A DNA stretch of 64,000 nucleotides from Paenibacillus sp. LS1 (lineage in GTDB: Bacteria; Bacillota; Bacilli; Paenibacillales; Paenibacillaceae), in assembly GCF_026013365.1 (NCBI RefSeq), contig NZ_JAPDOE010000001.1:620001-684000 (forward strand). Reading direction: 5' to 3'. The notes beneath the pieces were generated by a model. The model had not been told where the DNA came from. It saw nothing but the letters and a program-made list of their open reading frames with translations, and did no database searches. The position numbers and the translations under genes were made by a program. Below, one piece after another: positions 63,992-64,000 of this stretch. Position 1 is the stretch's first letter. Each line of letters begins with the position of its first letter.

Positions 63992-64000
63992 TTGAATCTC

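Overview
The window looks like a chromosomal segment of a Paenibacillus-type bacterium (low-to-mid GC Bacillota). The grounds are strong AGGAGG-type ribosome binding sites, frequent TTG and GTG starts, Zur boxes of the Bacillus type, a plant-polysaccharide locus with GH52 and GH67 enzymes, and short palindromic intergenic elements. I see no rRNA, tRNA, CRISPR array, phage or transposase gene.

Layout. (1) 1-11793: a probable organosulfur or N-acyl-compound scavenging locus. It has a dipeptide-type ABC transporter, an M20 amidohydrolase, an AhpD-like protein, a LysR regulator and two paralogous flavin monooxygenases at its two ends; the left one runs off the window. (2) 12064-14571: a large WG-repeat protein. 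(3) 14855-25298: an operon of MoxR-type AAA+ ATPase, DUF5682, VWA, DUF4132 and SWIM zinc-finger proteins plus a small ORF. The gene content resembles the uncharacterised E. coli yehL/M/P/Q/I set. (4) 25720-34726: an aldo/keto reductase, a cytochrome P450, a small L7/L12-like membrane protein, an ArsR repressor with an MFS exporter and three matching palindromes, two SDR enzymes, a PoxB-type pyruvate oxidase and a Dabb protein. (5) 35128-35790: ribosomal protein L31 type B and a divergent HPr-like protein. (6) 35959-47552: glucuronoxylan use, with a sorbitol/xylitol dehydrogenase, GH67 alpha-glucuronidase, GH52 beta-xylosidase and an AraC regulator. After an aldehyde dehydrogenase with its ArsR-like regulator comes GntR-uxuA-uxuB for glucuronate. 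(7) 47898-50359: DUF421/DUF4363 membrane proteins, an M50-like protease and an unknown. (8) 50526-57950: a zinc-limitation region with znuCBA, an alternative L33, a COG0523 GTPase and a YcgR/YcgQ-like permease pair. Three good Zur boxes lie here. (9) 58070-63991: the nucleoside salvage run deoC-nupC-deoB-deoD-pdp, all on the minus strand.

How it fits together. Xylan side chains freed by GH67 give glucuronate, which UxuA and UxuB carry towards 2-keto-3-deoxygluconate; GH52 gives xylose. The zinc genes form one Zur-type regulon that scavenges zinc and swaps a zinc ribosomal protein. The most notable uncharacterised unit is the AAA+/VWA/DUF5682/DUF4132/SWIM operon. The most notable non-coding signal is a family of about 200-bp palindromic elements with a conserved and apparently covarying stem, one of which seems to supply the stop codon of uxuB.
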